A DNA stretch of 64,000 nucleotides from Paraburkholderia nodosa (GTDB taxonomy: Bacteria > Pseudomonadota > Gammaproteobacteria > Burkholderiales > Burkholderiaceae). Positions 25,643 through 33,193 of this stretch are shown one piece after another (the first letter of the stretch is position 1; every line of letters starts with the position of its first letter). The translations under genes and the position numbers were made by a program. The notes beneath the pieces were generated by a model. That model saw only the letters and a list, made by a program, of their open reading frames with translations, did not search any database and was not told where the DNA came from. The stretch covers positions 186,001 to 250,000 of the forward strand of contig NZ_MCNV01000008.1 in assembly GCF_001718195.1 (NCBI RefSeq), written 5' to 3'.

Positions 25643-25954
25643 ATGCCGTGGTTCCTCTACATGCTCGAATGCGCCGACGGCAGCGTCTACACGGGCATCG
25701 CCGTCGACGTCGCCGCCCGCTTCGCCCAGCACGCGAGCGGCACGGGCGCGCGCTACACGCGCTCGCGCAAGCCGGTGCAGGTGCTCGCGCAATTCGAGTT
25801 CGCCGACCGTGCGCGCGCCTCGAGCGCCGAGTACTGGGTCAAGCGCCTCACCCCACGCGAAAAGCGCGCGCTCGCGGCCGGCGCGCGCACGCTCGAATCG
25901 GTCCTGCCCCCGCCGCCCCCGGAAACGGCCCCGGAAACCGCAGCGCCGGATTGA
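25643..25954 (+). CDS. GIY-YIG nuclease-superfamily protein (YhbQ-like)
   Basis: 103 aa. The start at 25643 begins exactly at the domain (MPWFLYMLECADGSVYTGI); no strong ribosome binding site is visible. The single-domain GIY-YIG fold shows the conserved Tyr pair, the R-F-A-Q-H-A-S-G-T-G-A-R-Y-T loop with catalytic Arg, and the EYWVKRLTPREKRAL helix, as in YhbQ/UPF0213 proteins. A Pro/Glu-rich tail ends the protein. The biological role of these short forms is unclear, and DNA repair is only a suggestion. Confidence 0.9.
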   Translation: MPWFLYMLECADGSVYTGIAVDVAARFAQHASGTGARYTRSRKPVQVLAQFEFADRARASSAEYWVKRLTPREKRALAAGARTLESVLPPPPPETAPETAAPD

Positions 25955-25988
25955 GCAAACGCCTCGCGGCAAGAGCGTTTGCTCTTTT
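25953..25988 (+). terminator. Rho-independent terminator after the GIY-YIG gene
   Basis: GAGCAAACGC (25953-25962) pairs with GCGTTTGCTC (25975-25984), followed by TTTT. The stem starts inside the stop codon. Confidence 0.85.
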
Positions 25989-26113
25989 CATCGAACACGC
26001 CGTCTAAAGCCTAAAGCCGCCGCAGCCCTCGCCGTTATTGCTCACAAGACGCCGGTCTTAGCCCCCGGCGTGCGCTCTCATTTCACCTCGCAAGCCGAAG
26101 GGACCGGTGAAGC

Positions 26114-28966
26114 ATGAAGAGACCCATTAAAACGGAGCCGAGCCGGCTTGCCCCCGGGTGGCACGGATTGCGGCGCACGACCGCGGTCCTGCTGCCGTTA
26201 TGGCTGCTCGCTGCCGTCATGGCCGTGATCGCCGCGGTCAGCCTCGCGATCATGTCGATCCTGCTTGCCTATGTGGCGGGGGAAAGCAGCTGGTCGAAGG
26301 GCCAGAAGGACGCGGTCCACGCGCTGGAGCGCTACGCGCGCACCGGCGACGAGGCGGACTACCGCACGTTCCTCGCCGGCATTGCGGTGCCGCTCGGCGA
26401 CCGCGCGGCCAGGCTGGAGATGAACCGCGCGCAGCCTGACACCGCAGCGATTCGGCACGGTTTCGAGCTGGGCCGCATCGCGCCCGCCGACATCGACGGC
26501 ATGACCTGGGGTTACCGCACGCTCAAGAACACGGCGTGGATGCGCCCGGCCGTGGCCTTCTGGGAGATCGGTGACCGCTATATCCTGCGTCTTGCCGATA
26601 CGGGCGAACGCCTGCACGCGCTCGTTCAGGCGGGCAAACTGCACGCGCCCGAATCCACCGGCCTCGTGCAGGAACTGCGCGAGATCGACAGCCAGCTCGC
26701 GCCCATCGAAAGCGGCTTCTCCCGCTCGCTCGACGACGCGGCGCGCGCCACGCGCTCGCTCCTCACGCTCGCGCTCGCCGCCTCCGCGATCGTGCTGCTC
26801 GGCGTGTTCTCGCAATTCATCCGCCGCGCGCTCGCTCGCAGCGACCGCCTCGAAGCCGAAGTGCGCAAGAACGAGGAGCGCCTCACGCTAGGCTTCGAAG
26901 GCATCAACGCCGGCCTCTGGGACTGGGAGGTCGGCAGCCGGCAATGCTACTTCTCGAACTGGCTCTACGAGCAGCTCGGCTACGACGTGGGCACGCGCTT
27001 CGAAAGCGACACGGGCCTCACCCAGCTCGTCCACCCGGACGACCTCACGCTCGTGCGCCACGCACTGCGCCAACACCTTGCGCGCGCAACGACTTTCGAC
27101 GTGGAGTTTCGTCTGCGCACGCTCGCGGGCAGCTACTGCTGGTGCCGCGCGCGCGGCCAGGCGGTGCGCGACGCGCGCGGGCGCGCCGTGCGCATGGTCG
27201 GTTGCCTGTTCGACATTTCCGAACTAAGGACCGCAGAAGCGAAGGCCTATACCGAACGCGAACTGGCGGAGGTCACGCTGGCCTCGATCGGCGAAGCCGT
27301 GATCCGCACCGACGAGCACGCGCGCGTGACCTACTGCAACGCGGTGGCCGAACGCATGCTCGGCCGCGCGGCCGCCGGGATGCTCACGCAACCGTTCGAC
27401 GCGATCTGCGACCTGCGCAACGACGCGCAAGAACAGCAGCGCTTCGATCTCCTTATGAATTCTCTGGCGGCAGGCAACGCAGGCGGCGCGAGTCTGCATG
27501 TGTTGCGCCCGAACGGCTCACGTCTCGCGGTCGACTACTCGGTGTCGAGGCTGCGCGACGCGCAACGCCGTGTGATCGGCACCGTTATCGTGCTCTACGA
27601 CGTGAGCGCGCTGCGCGAGCATGCCGCCCGCCTCGCCTACCAGGCGACCCACGACGAGCTCACCGACATCTACAACCGCCGCGAATTTGAGCGGCGTCTG
27701 GCCGCGTTGCTCGACGAGAGCGCTAGCGCACCTGCCGGACAGCCTGGCCACGCGGTCATGTTTCTCGACCTCGACCAGTTCAAGGTCGTCAACGACACCT
27801 GCGGCCACTCGACCGGCGACGAGCTGATCCGCCAGGTTTGCCGCGTGCTCAAAAGCGGGTTGCGTGGCGAGGACATCATTGCGCGCCTGGGTGGCGACGA
27901 ATTTGGCGTCGTGCTGCCGCACTGCACGGCCTCGCACGCGTCACTGCTCGCGGAGAACCTGCGCGCGGGCATCGCCGCGATCCGCTTCACGGGCGCCGGG
28001 CGCATCGTGCAGACGAGCGTGAGCATCGGCCTCGTCGGCGACGCGGCGGGGCTCGTTTCCGTGAAAGAGGTGATGAAGGCCGCGGATGTGGCGTGCTACA
28101 TGGCGAAGAAGAAAGGCCGCAACCGCGTGCACCGCTTTCGCTATGACGACGAGGAACTCTCGCAGACGCACGCGCAGATGGCGTGGGTCTCCGACATCAA
28201 GGCGGCGCTCGAGAACGGCCAGTTCTGCCTGTTCGGCCAGAAAATCCTCTCGCTCGCGCAGTCGTCCATATCGGCATCGGCGGCCGACGACACGCACGTC
28301 GAACTGCTGCTCCGCATGCAGTCCGCCTCCGGCGCGCTCGTCGAGCCTTCCGCGTTTATCGGCGCGGCCGAGCGCTTCGACCTCATGCCGGCCATCGACC
28401 GCTGGGTGATCGCGAGCGCATTCGCGATGATCGCCGAAGGCACGCACGACTACGGCACCTGGTCGATCAACCTCTCAGGCGCCTCGCTCGGCGACGCGCA
28501 GCTCGCCGACTATATCGAGGAGCAGCAGCGCATCTGGTCCATCCCGTTCGAGCGCGTGTGCTTCGAGATCACCGAAACCGCCGCCATCACGAACCTGGAC
28601 GAGGCGATCACGCTCATCGAACGCCTGCGCGCGCAGGGCTGCCGCTTCGCGCTCGACGACTTCGGCGCGGGCATGTCGTCGTTCAACTACCTCAAGCATC
28701 TGCACGTCGATTATCTGAAGATCGACGGCAGCTTCATACGCGGCATCATCGACAGTCCGCTGGACCAGGCCATCGTGCGATCGATCAATCAGGTCGCGCA
28801 CGCCGCGGGCAAGCTGACGATCGCCGAGTGCGTGGAGGACGCCGCCATCGTGGACTGGATGATCGCGATGGGCGTGGACTACGCGCAGGGCTACGGCGTG
28901 GGCAGGCCCGCGCGGCTCGACATCCTGCGCGGGCCCGAACTGCGCGACGTCGCAGAAGTAGGCTAA
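26114..28966 (+). CDS. Membrane PAS-GGDEF-EAL protein (c-di-GMP turnover)
   Basis: 950 aa. Membrane helices at about 24-57 and 213-235 enclose a helical periplasmic sensor of about 155 residues. Two PAS domains follow (about 255-375 and 380-505). The GGDEF domain (about 520-680) has the intact loop GGDEF at 593-597 and I-site RGED five residues before it. The EAL domain (about 690-945) starts with VELLLRM in place of EAL, then keeps WSINLSG, FEITETAAITN, LDDFGAGMSSFNYLKHL, KIDGSF and IAECVED. Both halves look catalytically competent, so the protein may make and break c-di-GMP. GAAGG upstream supports the ATG. It is transcribed toward the accessory patch. Confidence 0.93.
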   Translation: MKRPIKTEPSRLAPGWHGLRRTTAVLLPLWLLAAVMAVIAAVSLAIMSILLAYVAGESSWSKGQKDAVHALERYARTGDEADYRTFLAGIAVPLGDRAARLEMNRAQPDTAAIRHGFELGRIAPADIDGMTWGYRTLKNTAWMRPAVAFWEIGDRYILRLADTGERLHALVQAGKLHAPESTGLVQELREIDSQLAPIESGFSRSLDDAARATRSLLTLALAASAIVLLGVFSQFIRRALARSDRLEAEVRKNEERLTLGFEGINAGLWDWEVGSRQCYFSNWLYEQLGYDVGTRFESDTGLTQLVHPDDLTLVRHALRQHLARATTFDVEFRLRTLAGSYCWCRARGQAVRDARGRAVRMVGCLFDISELRTAEAKAYTERELAEVTLASIGEAVIRTDEHARVTYCNAVAERMLGRAAAGMLTQPFDAICDLRNDAQEQQRFDLLMNSLAAGNAGGASLHVLRPNGSRLAVDYSVSRLRDAQRRVIGTVIVLYDVSALREHAARLAYQATHDELTDIYNRREFERRLAALLDESASAPAGQPGHAVMFLDLDQFKVVNDTCGHSTGDELIRQVCRVLKSGLRGEDIIARLGGDEFGVVLPHCTASHASLLAENLRAGIAAIRFTGAGRIVQTSVSIGLVGDAAGLVSVKEVMKAADVACYMAKKKGRNRVHRFRYDDEELSQTHAQMAWVSDIKAALENGQFCLFGQKILSLAQSSISASAADDTHVELLLRMQSASGALVEPSAFIGAAERFDLMPAIDRWVIASAFAMIAEGTHDYGTWSINLSGASLGDAQLADYIEEQQRIWSIPFERVCFEITETAAITNLDEAITLIERLRAQGCRFALDDFGAGMSSFNYLKHLHVDYLKIDGSFIRGIIDSPLDQAIVRSINQVAHAAGKLTIAECVEDAAIVDWMIAMGVDYAQGYGVGRPARLDILRGPELRDVAEVG

Positions 28967-29002
28967 ACGGGCCTGTGAGAGTCGCCGGTTCACAAGAATG
29001 TA

Positions 29003-29031
29003 TTGACAACAGCTACACACCGCCCTATTAT
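29003..29031 (+). promoter_or_regulatory. Sigma-70 promoter of the toxin-antitoxin operon
   Basis: TTGACA (29003-29008), then a 17-bp spacer, then TATTAT (29026-29031). The match to consensus is the clearest in the window and is directly joined to the operator palindrome. Confidence 0.85.
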
Positions 29032-29052
29032 GTGTATCTAATGTATACACAT
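29030..29052. promoter_or_regulatory. Operator palindrome of the toxin-antitoxin operon
   Basis: ATGTGTAT (29030-29037) and ATACACAT (29045-29052) form a perfect inverted repeat with a 7-base spacer. An inner TGTATACA palindrome lies at 29042-29049. It overlaps the -10 box and start site, fitting autorepression by a ribbon-helix-helix antitoxin. Confidence 0.75.
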
Positions 29053-29066
29053 CAAGGAGCGAATTC

Positions 29067-29339
29067 ATGCGTGACGCTTCTATCAACCTGCGTGCGTTGC
29101 CCGAGCAGCGCGACCTGATCGACCATGCTGCCAGCCTGCTGGGCAAGAATCGCTCTGATTTCATGCTGGAAGCGGCGTGTGAGCGTGCGAAAGCCATTGT
29201 GCTGGATCAGGTCTTTTTCAGCCTGGACGAGGCACGCTTCCGCCAGTTCACCGCGTTGCTTGATGCGCCACAGGACACGAATCCGGGCCTTGAGCGCCTG
29301 ATGGCGGTCAAGGCACCGTGGAAGACCGGCAAGTCGTGA
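29067..29339 (+). CDS. TacA-type antitoxin (DUF1778, ribbon-helix-helix)
   Basis: 90 aa. AGGAG (29055-29059) lies seven bases before ATG 29067. The N-terminal ribbon-helix-helix (RDASINLRALPEQRDLIDHA, then GKNRSDFMLEAACERA) binds DNA as a dimer. The C-terminal tail (NPGLERLMAVKAPW) matches the segment with which TacA-family antitoxins wrap and neutralise the toxin. It is followed directly by the acetyltransferase toxin gene. Codon usage is less GC-extreme than in the core genes, consistent with acquisition. Confidence 0.93.
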   Translation: MRDASINLRALPEQRDLIDHAASLLGKNRSDFMLEAACERAKAIVLDQVFFSLDEARFRQFTALLDAPQDTNPGLERLMAVKAPWKTGKS

Positions 29340-29830
29340 ACATGCAGCTTTCGGCACCGCAACCGCTCGCCGCAACGCATCGACTTGATGGGTTCAGTTG
29401 TGGCGAGCCATCGCTGGATGACTGGTTGAAGCGACGTGCCCTGACCAACCATCTGAACGGCGCCAGCCGCACCTTCATCGTGGTCGACCCTGACCAATGC
29501 GTGCTTGGGTACTACGCCCTGGCGGCGGGGGCCGTCGCACATGAGGAGGCCACGAGCGCTGTGCGGCGCAACATGCCTGATCCGGTGCCGGTCATGGTGC
29601 TTGCAAGGCTCGCAGTCGATGCCCGTGCCCAGGGCATCAAGCTCGGGGCGTCCCTGCTCCAGGATGCTGTCGCGCGCGTGCACGCCGTCGCCGAGAATGC
29701 CGGCGTTCGAGCGTTGCTTGTACATGCGCTAAACGAGCGCGCAAAACAGTTCTATGAACACTACGGTTTTCGGGCGTCGCCTATCCACCCGATGACCTTG
29801 ATGCTCCCCCTGAGAGCACGCCAGCCATGA
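29336..29830 (+). CDS. TacT-type GNAT acetyltransferase toxin
   Basis: 164 aa from GTG 29336, which overlaps the antitoxin stop (GTGA); ATG 29342 is an alternative. The family toxins acetylate the aminoacyl group of charged tRNAs and so block translation. Visible marks are QPLAATHRLDGFSCGEPSLDDWLKR near the start, the acetyl-CoA binding segment VDARAQGIKLGASLLQDAV and the catalytic Tyr in AKQFYEHYGF. The C terminus PMTLMLPL is typical. It appears intact and should be held inactive by the antitoxin. Confidence 0.93.
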   Translation: MNMQLSAPQPLAATHRLDGFSCGEPSLDDWLKRRALTNHLNGASRTFIVVDPDQCVLGYYALAAGAVAHEEATSAVRRNMPDPVPVMVLARLAVDARAQGIKLGASLLQDAVARVHAVAENAGVRALLVHALNERAKQFYEHYGFRASPIHPMTLMLPLRARQP

Positions 29831-30245
29831 CGGCATCCTCTACTTCGCGGTACGTCATCTCTTCTGGCAACGGAGTGGGCAACCGCCGGGTGAGATGGTG
29901 AACATCGGCGAGCGGCGCATACAGCTCAACTGCACTGGCAATGGCTCTCCGACGGTAGTGTTCGAATCCGGCCTGGGAATTAGCGGTTCGCTGGACTGGT
30001 CGGCAGTCCACCCATCCGTCTGGAAGCTCACCCGCGCCTGTTCATATGGTCGCGCAGGAATCATGTGGAGGGACCTCAGCCCAGAAGCACAAGACGCCAG
30101 ACCGGTTTCGAAACCTCAGCAGTCGTCCAATTTACGTGCTCACCGCGACGGCGCCGTTTACTGCGGCAGCGCTGGCATCGACGCACATAACTGCTGCCCA
30201 AGGCCTGCGGGTGAGAGAGAGATAGACCCAGCTGCAGAACGATGA
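29823..30245 (+). pseudogene. Decayed alpha/beta hydrolase fragment
   Basis: In one frame the sequence reads YFAVRHLFWQRSGQPPGEMV, then VNIGERRIQLNCTGNGSPTV, VFESGLG and LTRACSYGRAGIMW. This resembles the N-terminal third of secreted alpha/beta hydrolases (oxyanion and N-terminal strand region). Similarity fades after about 30090, and the nucleophile elbow G-x-S-x-G and catalytic His are missing. A shifted frame later reads SRPIYVLTATAP, which could be a remnant of the strand near the catalytic Asp after a large internal deletion. No start codon with a good ribosome site precedes it, and it begins right at the toxin stop. It is interpreted as a deletion remnant. Confidence 0.55.
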
Positions 30246-30334
30246 GGCTCACCGGGTTCTTGCGCCTTGCGGACGTCGAGAACCAGTGCGCCGTCATGAC
30301 TCATGGCGTCAAATTTCGGCTCCAGGACTGGAGA

Positions 30335-30574
30335 TCATGACTCGCCTTGAGCACTGTATTCGACGGGATAGCCGTCTTGATGCAGGGTGAAGGTGAGAGC
30401 GCGGACGCCCAGCTTGACCTGGCCGAGCGGCTTGTCGAGTTCTCTGTTCAACGAAACAAGGGCCGCGCTGGAGCGAATTCCCCCCGTCAACGTACAGCGT
30501 GAGCCGAAAGCTCGCGTTAAGTTCACCTGAACAAACACAACGAATTCGTCGTGCCTCTCCTGTTCTGCGGTCAT
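30335..30574 (-). CDS. Hypothetical small protein
   Basis: 79 aa, not recognised. AAGGAG lies nine bases before ATG 30574 (MTAEQERHDE), so this start is chosen over in-frame codons further up (30601, 30619). It has no signal peptide or membrane helix. The composition is that of a soluble mixed alpha/beta protein, with a VVFVQVNLTRAFGS strand-like segment. It lies between the hydrolase remnant and the dienelactone-hydrolase-like gene inside the accessory patch. The ribosome site gives moderate support that it is real. Confidence 0.45.
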   Translation of the reverse strand: MTAEQERHDEFVVFVQVNLTRAFGSRCTLTGGIRSSAALVSLNRELDKPLGQVKLGVRALTFTLHQDGYPVEYSAQGES

Positions 30575-30870
30575 GGCGCGATTCTCCTTGGTGTTGACCA
30601 TCAGTAGTGGTAGCGGCACGAAACGATATTGATTTGCGTGTTTGCTACTTCGTAGACCAAACGATTCGTTTCATCAATGCGGCGCGACCAAAAACCAGTC
30701 AGGTTTTCCTTCAGTGGCTGCACAGGAATTCAAATCAGGAAGGAGGCTCCTTGAGCTCTATCGATGCGCCCAAATGTAAGCGATCGATAAACAACGCCCT
30801 TCAGTCATCGAACGTGTAAGAACGTTCTGATATCCTTCGCCTCTCATTCTGGCTGGCCAGGAAAAGTGAA
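30575..30870. other. Intergenic region upstream of the dienelactone hydrolase-like gene
   Basis: About 300 bp with no convincing gene. A 10-bp palindrome AGAACGTTCT (30819-30828), with a further GAACGT half at 30809, lies about 45 bp before the coding start and could be an operator. AGGAA precedes the start codon. Confidence 0.35.
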
Positions 30871-31881
30871 ATGCGTTGGATACTGATTCTTGTACTGGCA
30901 ATCGTATGTACGTGTTCCGCGCTGGCCGCCCCGGCTGCTTTTAACTCAGGCGTAATCCGCCTCACGGTGGTGGACGAGGCTGCTTCTTTCGACACGGTCG
31001 TCTTTTACCCTACGCATGAGCGCGAGGTTCCGTGGCAAGCGGGGCCGTTCACTGTCGAGGCGACGCGCAATGCTCCGCCTGTACCTGATAACCGCTTCCC
31101 GGTTGTGTTGATTTCACACGGGCGAGGCGGCGGCCCCCTCAGCCACCGTGACCTGGCTACCGCTTTGGCTCGCGCCGGATTTATCGTCGTGTTGCCGACG
31201 CACGTTGGAGATGCTTCAGGCTATCCCCGGGCGCCGTCCCAAGCCCAGATTCTGATTGATCGTCCCCGACAGGCAGAAGCCGCGCTCAATGCAGTTCTCG
31301 CAGATCCACGGTTTTCAGCAAGCGCCGATGTCGGCAGAATTGGCATGATCGGATACTCGGCGGGTGGCTACACTGCGCTGATTCTGGCGGGAGCGAAACC
31401 CGACTTTGCATACGCCAGTGCGTACTGCGCGAACCATGATGATTCGGGATCATGTCCGCGTTCAGCATCCAGCAATGGTACGAACGGCGCCCAAGGTAAA
31501 GCGGCCGTCCCCGCTGAACTGGTAGCTTGGCAACCGCCCGTTGACCGCCGCATGAAGGCCCTGGTGCTGATGGATCCGCTGGCGATGATGTTTGAGGCGC
31601 ATGGCTTGTCCGCTGTGCGCATACCGACGATGCTCTATCGACCGCAGGACGACAGCTATCTTGGTTCTACAAGAAACTCTGTTGCCGTCGTGTCAGGCTT
31701 GCCCAAACCGCCTGCAGTCCACATCGTGCCAGGCAACCACTTCGTTTTCATTGATCCCTGTCCGGCCTCGGTCGCAGCCAGTGTGACCCTGATCTGCCGG
31801 GATGCGCCGGGGATCGATCGCGTGGAGATTCATCGCCAGATCGACCAGGAGGTCGTGGACTTCCTGCGAGCAAATCTATAA
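30871..31881 (+). CDS. Secreted dienelactone-hydrolase-like alpha/beta hydrolase
   Basis: 336 aa. The signal peptide is at about 1-20 (ILVLAIVCTCSALA). The hydrolase domain has the oxyanion region VVLISHGRGGGPLSHRDLA, nucleophile Ser163 in GMIGYSAGGYTA, a later Asp region and a His in GNHFVFIDPCP. The overall pattern matches predicted dienelactone hydrolases of the COG4188 group. Such proteins hydrolyse esters or lactones, and the natural substrate is unknown. GC content is lower than in the core genes. The stop codon lies 1 bp from the end of a minus-strand IS66 remnant. Confidence 0.85.
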   Translation: MRWILILVLAIVCTCSALAAPAAFNSGVIRLTVVDEAASFDTVVFYPTHEREVPWQAGPFTVEATRNAPPVPDNRFPVVLISHGRGGGPLSHRDLATALARAGFIVVLPTHVGDASGYPRAPSQAQILIDRPRQAEAALNAVLADPRFSASADVGRIGMIGYSAGGYTALILAGAKPDFAYASAYCANHDDSGSCPRSASSNGTNGAQGKAAVPAELVAWQPPVDRRMKALVLMDPLAMMFEAHGLSAVRIPTMLYRPQDDSYLGSTRNSVAVVSGLPKPPAVHIVPGNHFVFIDPCPASVAASVTLICRDAPGIDRVEIHRQIDQEVVDFLRANL

Positions 31882-31882
31882 C

Positions 31883-32085
31883 TCATCCGGGCTGAGCTGA
31901 CATGCCCCAGGCAAGCAGCGCAGCGTAGTCGTCGACAGTCTTTGCCAGAGGCAATTGCTGGAACAGCAAGGTGAGGTAACGGTACGGATCGATTCGACAG
32001 GCTTTGCAGGTTTCGACGAGAGAGTAAGATTGGCGCTCGCAGTCGCGCCGCCGACAGTGCCCGCGAACAGCCAGCCGCGACGCTT
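31883..32085 (-). mobile_element. IS66-family transposase C-terminal remnant (frameshifted)
   Basis: On the minus strand the sequence reads KRRGWLFAGTVGGATASANL and, after a one-base frame slip, YSLVETCKACRIDPYRYLTL followed by LFQQLPLAKTVDDYAALLAW and a stop at 31883-31885. This is the last ~66 residues of an IS66 TnpC. The slip is at about 32025-32029, where CTTACTC would need one more T to stay in frame. No TnpA/TnpB genes or terminal inverted repeats accompany it. Non-functional. Confidence 0.8.
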
Positions 32086-32287
32086 ACAGAAGGGCTTCTA
32101 TAACCGCAAGAACTCGTTATTTGCAGCTTCGCCGCGCGGAGCCAAGGCGGCCGCCACGATGTACTCACTGCTCGGTACGGCCCGCCTGAACCACGTCGAG
32201 CCCTATGCGTGGCTCAAGAACACACTCGAGAAATTGCCGTCATATCCAGCCAGTCGCGTGCACGAACTGCTGCCGCTTGCCCGTTAA
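32086..32287 (+). mobile_element. IS66-family transposase C-terminal remnant (second, opposite strand)
   Basis: On the plus strand the end of an open frame reads FYNRKNSLFAAS, then AAATMYSLLGTARLNHVEPY, AWLKNTLEKLP and SRVHELLPLAR, then stop at 32287. This is the closing segment of another IS66 TnpC, of a different subfamily from the minus-strand fragment (VHELLP versus VDDYAALLAW endings). The two fragments meet head to head near 32086, both cut near the (G)RKNWLF motif. Only the terminal portion survives. Confidence 0.8.
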
Positions 32288-32301
32288 ACGCCCCTCGATT
32301 C

Positions 32302-32793
32302 ATGGACATTCTCGAAACACTTCGACAGGCGCCCAGCGCCGAACTCTACCGCCTCTATCTCGCGATCGGCAAAATGCTTGACGACCCCAGACGGATCCTG
32401 GAAGTGCGGCAGCGGCTGCACCTCGGGATGAGCGTCGACTACGTCGGCGACAATCCACTGGAACCGCTATCGCAAGGCACCATCGTTGAGCTTCGGCACA
32501 CACAGGCGGTCGTTCAGGACAGCCGCAGTCGGCGCCACTGGGCGATTCCCTACGCGGCGATCGTTCCCGACAGGACTGCCCCAGTTGTTCATCCTGAGCC
32601 GCCACCGCCGCCGCGCGCAAAACGCGAAGAGTTCGCCATCGGCGACACGGTCGGGTTCACCGACACGCACCTGAACGAGCGCTTTGGCATCATCGTCAGA
32701 CTGAACGCGAAAACCGCCTCGATCGCGGTAACAGGCTCGGAGGGGCACTGGCGCGTTTCCTACGGCCTGCTGCGGCATATCGTCGATCTGTAA
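32302..32793 (+). CDS. Hypothetical protein with two SH3/KOW-like segments
   Basis: 163 aa, family not recognised. The chosen start is ATG 32302 (MDILETLRQAPSAELYRLYL), after the IS66 stop; the frame remains open further up through the transposase remnant. A helical N-terminal part (about 1-32) is followed by two related small beta-type modules. The first is at about 36-82 (LGMSVDYVGDN...QGTIVELRHTQAVVQD...HWAIPYAAIV). The second is at about 108-160 (IGDTVGFTDT...RFGIIVRLNAKTASIAV...HWRVSYGLLRHIV). Their G-x-V...G-I-V...K-T-A-x-V...W-x-V-x-y spacing suggests SH3-like barrels. The CcbP-like gene follows after 31 bp, suggesting co-transcription. No function can be given. Confidence 0.65.
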   Translation: MDILETLRQAPSAELYRLYLAIGKMLDDPRRILEVRQRLHLGMSVDYVGDNPLEPLSQGTIVELRHTQAVVQDSRSRRHWAIPYAAIVPDRTAPVVHPEPPPPPRAKREEFAIGDTVGFTDTHLNERFGIIVRLNAKTASIAVTGSEGHWRVSYGLLRHIVDL

Positions 32794-32824
32794 GCCGAGT
32801 CAATACCGAATACCGCACGACGTC

Positions 32825-33193
32825 ATGGCCAGGACCAAACCCAACGCGGAACGTGAACATCGCATCGAGATGGAAGTCGTCGTCGACGCGTATACCGAGG
32901 AAGAGCGTGCGCTGTCGTGGTACTACTACCTGGAAGAACACCTCTCGTTCCCATTCCAGGCCAATGTTCGCAAGGCGATGGCCTCTTCGCCGCTGCCCGC
33001 AGGTGAACAGGTCTCGGTCACAGCGCTCGCTCATGAAGACCTGTGTCGGGTTGGCATCTTCGTCTGGGCCCGGTGGGGCGAACGAGACGTTGTGGCACCG
33101 CTGGCCCAGCTTGTTTCGTTGAACAGCGATAAGTCAACACAGGTGGCAGTCGCGGACTGGCATTACTGGCACGATCAAGGTTACGCGTTCTGA
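32825..33193 (+). CDS. CcbP-like (Calci_bind_CcbP family) protein
   Basis: 122 aa. It is similar along its length to the family named for the cyanobacterial calcium-binding protein CcbP. The segments are EHRIEMEVVVDAYTEEERAL, SWYYYLEEHLSFPFQANV, PLPAGEQVSVTALAHEDLC and VADWHYWHDQGYAF. Acidic residues are concentrated in the N-terminal half. In cyanobacteria CcbP buffers calcium; in proteobacteria the role is not established, so calcium binding here is inferred from the family name only. It is the second gene of an apparent pair with the SH3-like hypothetical protein, next to IS66 debris. Confidence 0.85.
   Translation: MARTKPNAEREHRIEMEVVVDAYTEEERALSWYYYLEEHLSFPFQANVRKAMASSPLPAGEQVSVTALAHEDLCRVGIFVWARWGERDVVAPLAQLVSLNSDKSTQVAVADWHYWHDQGYAF

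Noticed and set aside
29960..29969. GTTCGAATCC, identical to a tRNA T-loop core
   Set aside because: No acceptor stem, anticodon arm or D-loop can be paired around it; it encodes V-F-E-S of the hydrolase remnant.
30607..30819. 70-codon plus-strand ORF upstream of the dienelactone-hydrolase-like gene
   Set aside because: No ribosome site, no similarity, and it reads into the probable promoter and palindrome of the next gene.
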